64,000 bases of DNA, from the NCBI GenBank assembly GCA_027627225.1, contig CM051025.1, positions 76,533,974-76,597,973 of the forward strand. The letters run 5' to 3'. This DNA comes from Congeria kusceri. Taxonomy: Eukaryota; Mollusca; Bivalvia; Myida; Dreissenidae. A model generated the notes under the pieces. That model searched no databases. It was not told where the DNA came from and worked only from the letters and a program-made list of their open reading frames with translations. The first letter of the stretch is position 1, and the number at the start of each line of letters is the position of its first letter. Of the stretch, positions 46,250 to 55,975 are shown piece after piece. Position numbers and translations under genes: made by a program.

Positions 46250-48309
46250 AAGAATATGATTCAACATAATTATCTTAAATTGATATTAGTTATAATGAAA
46301 GTTAATGACGTTTATTTGACGGAAAACTGTTTCTTGTTTACGAAAGGCATCTTATTATGTCTATGTTCGAAAACGATTAGTACGAACGGAATGTAAACTT
46401 ACTTACATGCTGGTTTACACCAGAGGCATCACTAGCTATCGCATACTGATAATTTGACGATAAAAAATAAAAATACCAAAACGTTATTTATTTTACAGAT
46501 TTTCAATGCGGTGTTTTGTATTTTGATCAGTGAGATGTCCATTAGAAACGATTTCTGCAAAGTGGTATTTTGATAAACATTTTTGGATTGCTGCTTTAAA
46601 CTATAGAAATGTATTCAAACGTTTCTGAATACTGTTGACCAAAATATGTTTACATATATTGCATGCGATGTGCGAAATTTCCGGAAAATGATCTCCGATG
46701 CCCAAAATGAAATGTATGTTTTGTCTTTTTTTTAAAGCTCGATTTAAAGTTGAATGTATAATATGTAGCGAACTTCGCAATGGTTCAAACATTATATATA
46801 ATCTTGTTTGTGGCACATCGTGACCGTTTGATTGAAAACGTGCGTGATTTAATTACACTGACCCATAGGACTTTATCATACCACCACGATAGAGAGATGT
46901 CTGTAAAAGGTATGCCATGTCATGTCGGCTATGTACAGAATACTGGGAACTAAAGCTTTTAAGTGATTGTATGGTAGATATCTCAAATCCTAAAAACGAG
47001 TATTTACTTTGTCAATAAAACAAAAGAAAGAACTTCGAACAATTATATACTGATTAGTTTATTATATTAATTATGACCCGTACTTGTATATATACATATA
47101 ATCTTTAAAATATGTCACTGTGTCACATAAGAAGCATACCAAGAAGAATTAATTTAACAAGTAACGAACATATAACTGTTTCAGTGAAATATAGAATTTT
47201 ACTGGTTAATTATAATTTGATATTTCACTGTTGGAACAGTGAACATATACAATTTATTATTTTTACTAAACTGTCAAAAAATATAACCTAACACGAACTA
47301 TTTTCTATAAACAGAAGTAGTGCTTTACCAACCTAGTCAATTATATATACATGTACAGTATTTACATACATGCAAACAACGTAAAACACATACTAAAAGA
47401 CAATAAAAATATTATTAAACGACATCGATTACAAAAAGTAAGTTGTTTTTACTAGTGGCTCCGCCGCTCGTGTAATTTTCTTTTAAATGTTCACTCATGA
47501 AACATACAATTTTACAGTCAAACCAACAAATACCCTCTAAATATTTAACCTTTATAAAATATGACAAAATCAAATGGGCTTGCGCAGGATAGTGTGCAAT
47601 TATTGCATGGCAATTCATGAATGTTCTTCGATCTCACGTTCACGACACTATCAACAATATGCGTCATCATTAAAAAGACAAAGTACTTCAACATAAGCCA
47701 TGAATAAAAAGCACATTATTCTCTCTGCATGTTTTCCGGAGATTTCAAAGTGACGCGAATGCAAAACAACAGCACCATCCAATATGACTGATAAGTTTGC
47801 CTGATATCTCAAGGGAATTATATAATTTCAAAATGTACAATTACTGCGTAAATTTACGCAAAAAAGCCTTTAGTGTTTGAATTGTATATTGTGTTAATAA
47901 TTTGTCTTTGAATATTCTAACGATGATTTTGTTCTTGGTCCAAAACAAGATCCATATCAAACACATACAAACACTTTCTTCTTGCGGAAAAAAATATCAT
48001 CATATTTTCATTTTTAAATATATTTATCCTTCTGAAAAATAAAGCTTGTAATATTATTGTAATTATTTAATTAATAACTGAGCGGAAACGAATCATTACT
48101 ATTATGCATTGTCAATAAACCTTAGATTTAGGAAAAGCATATTGTAATAAATATAAGCAAAATGTAATACACTTTAAATGCAGGGCTGAATTTCAAGCAT
48201 TTGTTATAGTTTGTATATAATTTATGCGAGTTCCATGACATATGTTGAATAAGTAATCATTTAAACTGCATTTGATTATTGTTATATATTCATTTCGAAA
48301 GTTTATTAA
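46250..48309. other. Non-coding stretch
   Basis: AT-rich. Short minus frames at 46601-46816 and 47415-47618 show no recognisable motif. It contains the inverted 28-bp match to 43615-43642 at 47704-47731. Confidence 0.4.
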
Positions 48310-49690
48310 GATTTCGACCGGTAATTTATATCAAAACATTAAACGTTTTTCTTGTTAAGCTGGGCTTCAGTGTTTTTGTGTTGTCTCTCTAATTTCGTCT
48401 GCTTTGTAGTTATACCGTTAGATATTAAAGTACCGTAACTAATTAATTACTAATTACATATTTTTTTAATACAGTGGGAATATTATAATCTCAATTTTCA
48501 ATAACCACGCTCATTAGTCTGTAATTGTCGACATATTTACTTTTGAGCAATTTATAAAATTGCTACATTGCACTAAATAATAACGATTGCACGTTACCAG
48601 ACGTCGACATTTAAAAGAGGTGTGTCGTGTGAAAACCGGGCTTAATGCATGTGCGTAAAGTGTCGTCCCCGATTAGCCTGTGCAGTCCGCTTTCCGGACA
48701 CTTTCCGCCTACATTTATGTTTAGAAGAGACCTCATTGAAACATAAATACCATACAAGCGGAAAGTCTCGTCCTTGATTAGCCTGTGTGGACTGCACAGG
48801 CTGATCCAGGACGACAGTTTACGCAGATGCATTACGCCCGGGTTTCCCACGAACATTTAAAGTATGGCTGCAGTGTAATCATTCGTATCACAGGATAAAT
48901 GTTTAAAATAAACACCACGTTCTAAATACTTTAAAATATTCAAATGTGTTTTCAAATCAGATTTAAACTTGGTTTTAATGCAATCATATATTCATTTTTT
49001 TTCTATATGTCGAAGCAGATTGTATAAGAAGACTTAAGCCACTTTGTTAAATGCATACAGAACATTGACAACAACACAATCATTGTGCCTATCATTATCC
49101 AAGAAGGGTAAACACTGCATGCCCAATTAATTGCATGCTTTTGTCGTTTAACAAATATTGTTTTAAGATATATGGTTATGGCTTGATTTGTGAGTTTTTT
49201 CCTAATTACGACAAGAAATACATTACATTTTATACTCGGCATTGTTGAGAGTAAGACATTCCGGTACATGCAATGAACGCACACTGAATTGTTTCGTATA
49301 CGTAATACAAAACAACAACATAAATAGCGTACTTAAATTACTCTTACTGTTGTCAATATATATGTCTGCGTTATGTTTGGTTCTTTTAAGTTAGGTTGCT
49401 TTAATTTATTTAATGGCTTGATTCATATACTGTAGGAAGAAAAATGACAACTGTATCAGTTTGCTATGTCAAACACACGTTCATGAAACAAAACCAGTAA
49501 AATATTGTGTGCTTGACATGCGTTTTCTCTTAAAGTAGATTAGCATGGTTACGTTGAGTTAGTTTTATGTAGCAATTAAGGACATACCTTATATTGTTTC
49601 CTTTCACTAACAGTATATTCATGTAAAATTATTATTATCAAATGCATGAATTCAATTGTTGCAAAGATATTTGACAAACCTAAAAAATTT
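48310..49690 (+). repeat. Segmental duplication, copy 2 (partner 43930-45010)
   Basis: Colinear with the partner region, but this copy contains the 216-bp MITE at 48631-48846 that the other lacks, so the MITE inserted after the duplication. Confidence 0.72.
48631..48846. mobile_element. Foldback MITE common in bivalves
   Basis: The ends are inverted repeats: GAAAACCGGGCTTAATGC at left, and GAAACCCGGGCGTAATGC as the reverse complement of the right. The arms (48631-48712 and 48755-48846) carry GTGCGTAAAGTGTCGTCC-type and GATTAGCCTGTG-GACTGCACAGG motifs, so the whole can fold back. I recognise this unit from memory as a highly repeated element of heterodont bivalves. It encodes no protein. The target duplication is not clear. 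Confidence 0.85.
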
Positions 49691-50222
49691 AGAGCGATCA
49701 TCAAATGTTCAAAATACAGTATTCTAGTTGCCTTTATCTTTTATTTATTTAACAAAATATTATTTTGTTTGATAAAATGATGGTCAACGGCTTAACTAAA
49801 GTATATCAAAGTTTATTTCAGATTGCAGACATCATATATGTCATGTTGCAGATATAATATAATTATTATTATATACACTAATTTGTGTTTTCACCCGTTT
49901 ACTTGTACAAAAGTTACAATTTTAAATCAAATGTCTTCAAAAGTATTCCCAATTTATTGCAATATGTTAAATGTAGCTTTGAAATGAGACAGTTTTTATT
50001 AACTGAGTTATAAAGAACAGCAAATAAAATCATCACTTATACACAACATATACAAAATATGTTTCGCAGTATATAGCACTGAACAAATGCTTATTCTCAT
50101 AACACAACTTGTTGCGTATGATCGTATTGTGGTAAGAAAAGCTGAAGCGTTGTGTTTGGTACGAACTTTAATATGCGTTATAAAACTTGTATACAACAAC
50201 AACAGAAAAGACGTCGCCGGTA
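49691..50222. other. Non-coding stretch, possible BEL LTR territory
   Basis: AT-rich, becoming GC-richer toward 50200. It lies just beyond the 3' end of the BEL/Pao pol, where that element's 3' LTR would be expected. I cannot define LTR ends without the partner LTR. Confidence 0.3.
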
Positions 50223-50238
50223 CACGTGACGTCACGTG
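50223..50238. promoter_or_regulatory. CRE-E-box palindrome CACGTGACGTCACGTG
   Basis: A perfect 16-bp palindrome. The central TGACGTCA is a full CREB/ATF site and each flank is a CACGTG E-box. Position and GC context suggest promoter function, perhaps in the presumed BEL LTR or for a nearby host transcript. The motif is seen; its use is inferred. Confidence 0.45.
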
Positions 50239-50489
50239 CGAAATAGCGTGAAAACGTCAACGTTATGAATTCCCGACATACTCCGGGCCTAGAAATGACT
50301 TAAAATATACACGCAATATTGCAATATTCAACAAATCGAGTAGAAATATTGAATCATGAACATGTAAAGTAATAATGATTTCTAATCAAATACAGTATCT
50401 GAATTAAAATTAAAACTCGGATACAGTCTCTAAACACTATTCACCGAATGTCTTTATGATATCACAACACTTTTATAGAAAGTCTCTAA

Positions 50490-51046
50490 GTTCGATTTCC
50501 ACATTCCTCGATCGGATACAATTTCACAATTGTGCGATGTGTGAGTCTATTGGTTGTTCGAACTTCTGCCGAACGAACGAGCCCGTCATTTCACGGCACG
50601 AGTTCCTCCACAACGGCCAGTTTCCACAGCGTTCTCGGACAGTCGTCATGGATCTGTACACCGTCACCTACGGATATCGTCTGGTCGTTCTTGCCCGATA
50701 CTTGTTTTCGTTCTCTGAACGCCGTCAGGTACTCGCGTCGCCATCTATCCCGGAAGTTCCGTACAAGCCTCGCTCTTTGAGAAGCCTGTTTCACGAGCGA
50801 GGAACGATTGATATGACAGTCCGCCGAGAGGGTCGCGGGATCACCAGGTAGTTACGTAATTCGTCTCCCGTATAGAAGGTGTGCGGGAGTAAGCGTTTCC
50901 AGCTGCCCTGGTGGGCCGGAAGTGACGTAAGTCAGGGGTCTGTTGTTGATAACGGCTTCTGCTTCAGTTACGATAGTTTGTAGGATCTCATATGTCACGT
51001 ATGCTTGTCCAAGTACCTTCTTCAACAACATTTTTTGTGAGACCGA
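50490..51046 (-). pseudogene. BEL/Pao C-terminal (DUF5641-like) region
   Basis: Several short frames, including 50591-50794 with Y-L-T-A-F-R-E-R and V-G-D-G-V-Q-I-H-D-D, read as the usual tail of Pao pol. It ends L-Y-P-I-E near 50540. Multiple stops are present. Plus-strand frames at 50456-50851 and 50532-50780 are its shadows. Confidence 0.72.
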
Positions 51047-51714
51047 TCAATCTTTCCCACCAGCCCCAAACCAAGGGGCTCTCTTAGGGATGAATTTCCA
51101 CTCGATTCCTTGGTGACTGAGTTCTTCCTGCACCACGGAAGATTCACACAGTGTGTTCAGCTGCCTCGCTGCGGCCGTGAATGTCATGCCGTTGTCAGAC
51201 ATCATAATCTGTGGTATTGATTTCCGGCTACAGAAACGCCTGAAGGCGAGCAGGAAGGATTCCGCTGACAGATCGCGTACTAGTTCCAAGTGGATGGCTC
51301 TCGTAGTCGCGCATGTAAACAGACATATGTACGCTTTTATGTCGTTTCGGCTATTAACACGTACACGAAGTGCCCCGGAATAGTCGACACCAGTATATGT
51401 GAACGGGGTAATGTCTGCCACTCTTGTCTTAGGTAAAGGAGGGGGGTCTGTTGCTCTATATGGTCTACCGGAAACCTTTTTGCGGATCACACATTGTCGT
51501 AATACCGAACGTACACAAGGGCGAATTGCCGGTATCCAGTATTTTCTCGTATAAGTGTTATAGTGGAGCTCGGATCGGCATGATGTAATCTCTCGTGGGC
51601 GTCCTTGACTACCAGACGGGTGAAGGGGGGCTTTGCAAGGAGCAAATACGGGTGTATCGTCACTTCTTGTAACGGTTCATTTTGAATTCGTTCGCCACAG
51701 AGAAGCAAATTGTC
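51047..51714 (-). pseudogene. BEL/Pao integrase (zinc finger and core)
   Basis: 51487-51708 has the H-E-R-L-H-H-A half of the H2C2 finger and loses phase near 51540. 51047-51490 has the core: Y-T-G-V-D-Y-S-G (first Asp), T-C-A-T-T-R-A-I-H-L-E, and M-S-D-N-G-M-T-F (second Asp), ending W-F-G-A-G-G near the catalytic Glu, which is changed or missing. Family order and motifs are clear. Confidence 0.82.
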
Positions 51715-52295
51715 CTATATAAATAGTCCAAGTTGTTTAACGAGCGGTGATATCTTCTTGTTCTCTGTTAAACACTGTATTTCTAATGGATATGACGTCA
51801 TCTGGCATCTACGAATACATAACTTCTCAGCTTCTGTCATTTCGTGAGTGGAGAGCTGCGTTTCTGCAGGTGCATTACGTCTTCCGGTGCGACATCTACG
51901 AACAAATCGCAAAGCATAAGCGGTGACCCTGATCAGTTTCTGTAATGAGCTGAATCTCATCATGTCTATAAAATTGGACTCTGGTGAAACATCTGCTGTT
52001 GTCACTGCCGTTGCCATAGTAACAAAGTCACTGTTTGGTTGCCACTGTGGCCAGGCTTCATGAGTAGACAGCCATGTCGGTCCGTGTAACCAAAGATCGC
52101 TGGATTGGAGTTGTAAGGCCGATATTCCACGTGTAAGTAAATCAGCGGGATTGTCGTGAGTCGGACAATACGTCCACTTCCGGTTCTCGGCCAACAGTTA
52201 ATTTCTGTTAATCTGTTCCGAAAAAATCGTGGTAACGTTTTCGTGGATTCCAACCAGTAGAGAACAATCTGGTTGTTGGACCACAAGTATATAGC
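51715..52295 (-). pseudogene. BEL/Pao RNase H to integrase linker
   Basis: Two overlapping frames (52002-52286 and 51715-52194) shift near 52195. Seen: W-S-N-N-Q-I-V-L-Y-W, then H-D-N-P-A-D-L-L-T-R-G (end of the RNase H-like domain), then P-T-W-L. A TAG at 51715-51717 interrupts the way into the zinc-binding domain in the same phase. Confidence 0.8.
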
Positions 52296-53078
52296 TCAGA
52301 CGCCTGTCTGCTGTATGAGATGCTGGCATAAACGAGTACCTGTCACGGCCACCATCAACTCCAACTTCGGCTTGGTTAACTTCTTCAATGGAGAAACTCG
52401 ATTTTTCGACATCATCAGTGTGGACTCGTTACCTCGGGAGATGTATGCTGTTGCTCCGTATGATGACACGCTTGCGTCATAAAATATGTGGAGTTTGCTA
52501 GCAGCTGTGACGTCATGGTTGTCGTCAAAGTAGCTCCGTCGGAATTTCGTGTCGACTGCAGTGTTGAGGTCAGCCGCGATATTTAGCCAGTTGTCTTCTT
52601 GTATATCGGTTGGCAGTGAACTGTCCCAATCGAATTTCTGCTGCCACGATTCTTGTAGAATGATCTTCGCCCTCACGGTGACGGGACTGAGTAATCCTAG
52701 CGTAGCGTAGATTCTAGACATTTGTTGCAAAATTGCGCGTTTCGTAATCACACCTTTTGTTTCAATATGTCTCTCTGCAAACTGCAATGTATCTTCTTCA
52801 CAGTTCCATTGCATGCCAATAATCTTAGAAGAACTATCGTTATCTAGAGTATTTTCTTCAGATGCCTTTGCACAAAGTAGTTCACTGTTTGAGCTCCATG
52901 CACGTAGATTGAAGCCTGCCGCTGACATCAGTTTTCGTGAAGTTGAATAGTACTGAAGTAGACCTTGTTCACCGGAGAAACTTGAAATCACGATGTCCAC
53001 GTACAAGTTATTCTTCAAATACATGGTAACCCATTCACTACTGTTCAATTCGAGATGTTTAAGGATGTTGGCGATCAA
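52296..53078 (-). pseudogene. BEL/Pao RT C-terminus, A17 peptidase region and RNase H start
   Basis: 260 codons. N-L-Y-V-D-I-V-I-S stands where BEL RTs have Y-V-D-D, so one catalytic aspartate is lost. R-A-I-L-Q-Q-M-S-R-I-Y followed by G-L-L-S-P-V-T-V-R-A-K marks the Pao A17 peptidase-like region. H-I-F-Y-D-A-S begins the RNase H-like domain. It ends at a TGA near 52296; the next segment continues in phase. Confidence 0.85.
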
Positions 53079-53822
53079 AATAAATTGTGAGCACAGTTTT
53101 GAATCTGTACGTGGTCAGCGGGCTGCATGGGTCACTCGGGTTACTCAGCCATAGGAAGCGTGTGACGTCTCTGTCAGATTCATGGAGACCAACATGCAGA
53201 AATGCCTTCTCAATATCAGTGGCTACCGCATACCTCTGCATCCGAAACCGTAGTAGAATCCCCGTAAGGTCATTCAGCTCGGATGAGGTGGATACGAGAC
53301 AGTCGTTGAGGCTGGGTTGGTCACGTGACTGACGACAGCTGCAGTCGTACACAATGCGTATGGGTGTAGGTGATGATTCTTTCTTCACCCCATGATGTGG
53401 GATGTAGTGTACGGTGTTCACATCATCATCTGGTTGGTCTACCTTCTCGATGAAACCTCTTCTTAGCTGGTCTGCTATGATCTCTCCATACTTCTGTAAG
53501 ATTTCCGGTTCTTGAGACAGTCGACGAATGGTAGCCTCTGTACGTCTTTTGCACACAGCATAGTTACTTGTTATAGTGGGGTGGTCATCTCTCCATGGGG
53601 AGTTTGGCTACGTACCGACAGTCTTCAAATGTAATGATTTTTTCCATGTATTTATGAAGGGTACCGGAAGTGCATTCTGCGGAGTCCTCTGAAGAAATCC
53701 CCATTGACTCGAGCTTCATGAACTTCTCCATTTCGAAAGTACTCGGTGGAGCGGTGATTACATTCATCATGTGGAAGTCAGTGGTGCGATGTTGAGATAC
53801 CGGAAGCGGTCCTGACAAGTAA
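53059..53822 (-). pseudogene. BEL/Pao RT, N-terminal part
   Basis: 53585-53810 carries the linker between protease and RT, and 53059-53556 the RT fingers. Seen: I-R-I-V-Y-D-C-S, S-L-N-D-C-L and A-V-A-T-D-I-E-K-A-F-L-H-V, the last holding the first catalytic aspartate. The frames are joined by a shift near 53590. After Y-R-F-K-T-V-L the frame is lost by a small deletion near 53090. Confidence 0.82.
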
Positions 53823-54323
53823 GTAAGTAAGTAAGTAAGTTTATTGTAAAGAAAGGCCTCCGGCCCATAATACAACATTTTACAAAACAAACATATACAA
53901 AGCACATAGAGTTGTCCACATGATTATATACATATATAATTTGTACAAAATAAACACCGTAAAAGTTGTATTAATAAATGCAACAACACAGTAATAATCT
54001 CTAAATAACTAAATAACATTGTAATGTTATGTTTCAGTTGAATATCTTATTAACTTATTAACATAGTAGGCCAATTTTTTGATAACATTCTCGTTTTCTT
54101 TTTTTAACAGATTGTGGAAATTGGTAATATTATTTCTACCACGATACCAATTATACAAATAATTTTGTCTAATTTCAGCACATTTTGGACATTCAAAAAA
54201 TACATGATACTCATCTTCTATTATAGTGGTATTGTTTTCTGTATGACAATGATCGCAAATTCTAAGGTTTCTAGGGATCCAAATTGTCTACCTATTTCAA
54301 TTGCAAAGTTATGACTCGAACAG
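53823..54323 (-). mobile_element. LINE 3' fragment inserted in BEL protease
   Basis: The target-site duplication CAAGTAA (53816-53822 and 54324-54330) brackets the insert, though it merges with the (AAGT)n tail at 53817-53841. On the minus strand it has a LINE C-terminus, C-D-H-C-H-T and E-D-E-Y-H-V-F-F-E-C-P, then a 3' UTR, a hairpin (GGCC-GGA-GGCC), ACAATAAAC and (TTAC)n. A frameshift lies near 54270. Only the last ~100 codons were copied. Confidence 0.82.
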
Positions 54324-54830
54324 CAAGTAACCAATCTTCGATTTCACGGCTGTCGGTCCTTCGCCTCTGATCACTCGGTCTTCGACTATCTTCCAGTAAT
54401 AATCCGCCCCAACGAGGATTAAAATTTCAAACACATCATCGTTGTGTTCAGTCAAGGGGTGTGCTAACTTCAGACCTTGCAAATATTTCAAATGTGGGCA
54501 TATTCTGTAATGGCACAGTTATCGTTGGCACTACAAAAACTTCAAGCTTAATCAACTCCCTTGTCTCACTCTTAAGGTAATCATCACTTGTAGGTATTGA
54601 TCGAACTCCTTGTGAACTACCACCGAAGGAAGATAGCGATGTTGTGTCATGTCCGGTAACAGGAAGGTGCAGAACTCTCGCGAGATCTCCTTGATAAAGG
54701 CGTGTTGAGCGCCCTCATCCAACAAAATGTTGGCTGACGAACTATAGCTTTGGGATACAATTTCCGCTACAGCAGTCTTCAGTAACACGTTTGATTTTTT
54801 TATGTGACGTCGTGTGTAAGATGGCGCTGT
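54324..54830 (-). pseudogene. BEL/Pao protease region
   Basis: Two frames (54552-54788 and 54309-54491) carry the DUF1758-like block: a V-L-L-K-T-A-V-A-type start, then L-L-D-E-G-A-Q-H-A-F-I where the active-site motif is expected (D-E-G instead of D-S/T-G), then A-H-P-L-T-E and I-L-V-G-A-D-Y-Y-W. The two frames are out of phase near 54500-54550, and the second is cut by the LINE insertion at 54323. Confidence 0.75.
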
Positions 54831-54919
54831 TGGTCATTGCCGACTTGAAGGGGGTGGCTTCCGGGTTCAAGGGTGTGTCGGTCTTCTCGTTCTTTGTGCA
54901 AATGCTGCTGTGATGTTTA

Positions 54920-55580
54920 TGTTGCCGACTTTAGCGTTATCGGGTTCTTTCGACAACAACAACGAAGTCAGGATACAGTTTCTATAAATGGATTATATTT
55001 ACGATGAAATATCATAAATATACAATGTTAACTTCTCGAATCAAATGTAACGAATGACCTTTTAAACAATTACAAACAATATTTCAAGACAATGTGTTCG
55101 GACGATAAGATAATTAACTAAAAATATTATAACAAAACAAATACAAAATACAAACGACATATATCAATAGAAAAATATATAAAATGTTATAGTTACCTAT
55201 AAATGAATTATATTTACGATGAAATATCATAAATATACAATGTCAACTTCTCGAATCAAATGTAACGAATGACATTTGACCAAGAAGTTCATGTACTAAG
55301 ATACAGTTGAGTGAATGTCATGCGTGAATTGTCAATTAAAGTATTATTATGTTAGTAAAAACAGTTCAACTTTCTACTCTACGTATCGACTACTAATCAA
55401 AATACTAATCTCTATCTAAATTTACAGTTAACTAAAGTCTACATTGCCCAATTTATGAATGACAATTATGATTAACATAAAATTATGATATAAATAATTA
55501 AAAACACATTTCCAATTACTCAATAAATATATTTATTTTTTTTATAAATATATTTAATACATTATTATACACCTACAACA
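54920..55580 (-). repeat. Gypsy 3' LTR (661 bp)
   Basis: In plus orientation it runs from TGTTGCCGAC to CTACAACA, giving TGTTG...CAACA inverted ends. It matches 63409-64000 nearly perfectly. An ~80-bp segment (54982-55060) recurs at 55197-55275, so the LTR holds an internal direct duplication, present in both LTRs. Confidence 0.92.
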
Positions 55581-55594
55581 CATTTCCCCCTTCC
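55581..55594 (-). promoter_or_regulatory. Gypsy polypurine tract
   Basis: On the minus strand, GGAAGGGGGAAATG immediately precedes the 3' LTR (TGTTGTAGG). This is the expected primer site for plus-strand DNA synthesis. Confidence 0.85.
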
Positions 55595-55975
55595 GAGGAA
55601 ATGTCGTCCGCGACATTATAAAATTCAAACATCGCTTCCAAGCAAGGTTTGATATAGTTCACGATTGTAGAAATCTGCGACGCGCACACGGTTGTTGTGA
55701 TAAACACAACAAAGAATAAATCAGCAAACATCACTCATTGTTCACATATGTTTATTTTAAATATGTTATCAAACGTATTTAAACGACAATGATAAGTGTA
55801 CATGAAGCAGATAATAAAACAATTTATATTTAAAACTCTTAATATACTATTATAGGTACAGTCACGGGTATTAGCACTACATATTTACTCGTCTCTTCAT
55901 CAATGTTACTATAATAAAATTTTCACCATGAAACAAATAATTTAAAAAGAATTTCCAATTACATAGTAACAATTA
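55595..55975 (-). other. Gypsy region between pol and PPT
   Basis: About 380 bp, AT-rich, with no coding frame. There is thus no room for an env gene. Confidence 0.6.

Larger units (their letters stand above)
50490..54919 (-). mobile_element. Decayed BEL/Pao LTR retrotransposon (pol), cut by gypsy LTR
   Basis: On the minus strand the domains run in BEL/Pao order: aspartic protease of the DUF1758 type (about 54309-54830), RT (52900-53600), Pao-type A17 peptidase region (about 52500-52850), RNase H (about 51850-52470), H2C2 zinc-binding and integrase core (51047-51708), and the C-terminal DUF5641-type region (about 50490-51046). There are at least four frameshifts (near 53590, 53090, 52195 and 51540) and in-frame stops near 52296 and 51715, and a LINE fragment splits the protease region. 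It stops exactly at the gypsy LTR at 54920, so gag and the 5' LTR probably lie beyond 64000. The element is dead. Confidence 0.85.

Noticed and set aside
50456..51383. Plus-strand frames of 66-131 codons
   Set aside because: Antisense shadows of the BEL integrase and C-terminal region.
55581..55975. An envelope gene in the gypsy element
   Set aside because: Only about 380 bp lie between pol and the polypurine tract, with no membrane-protein frame.
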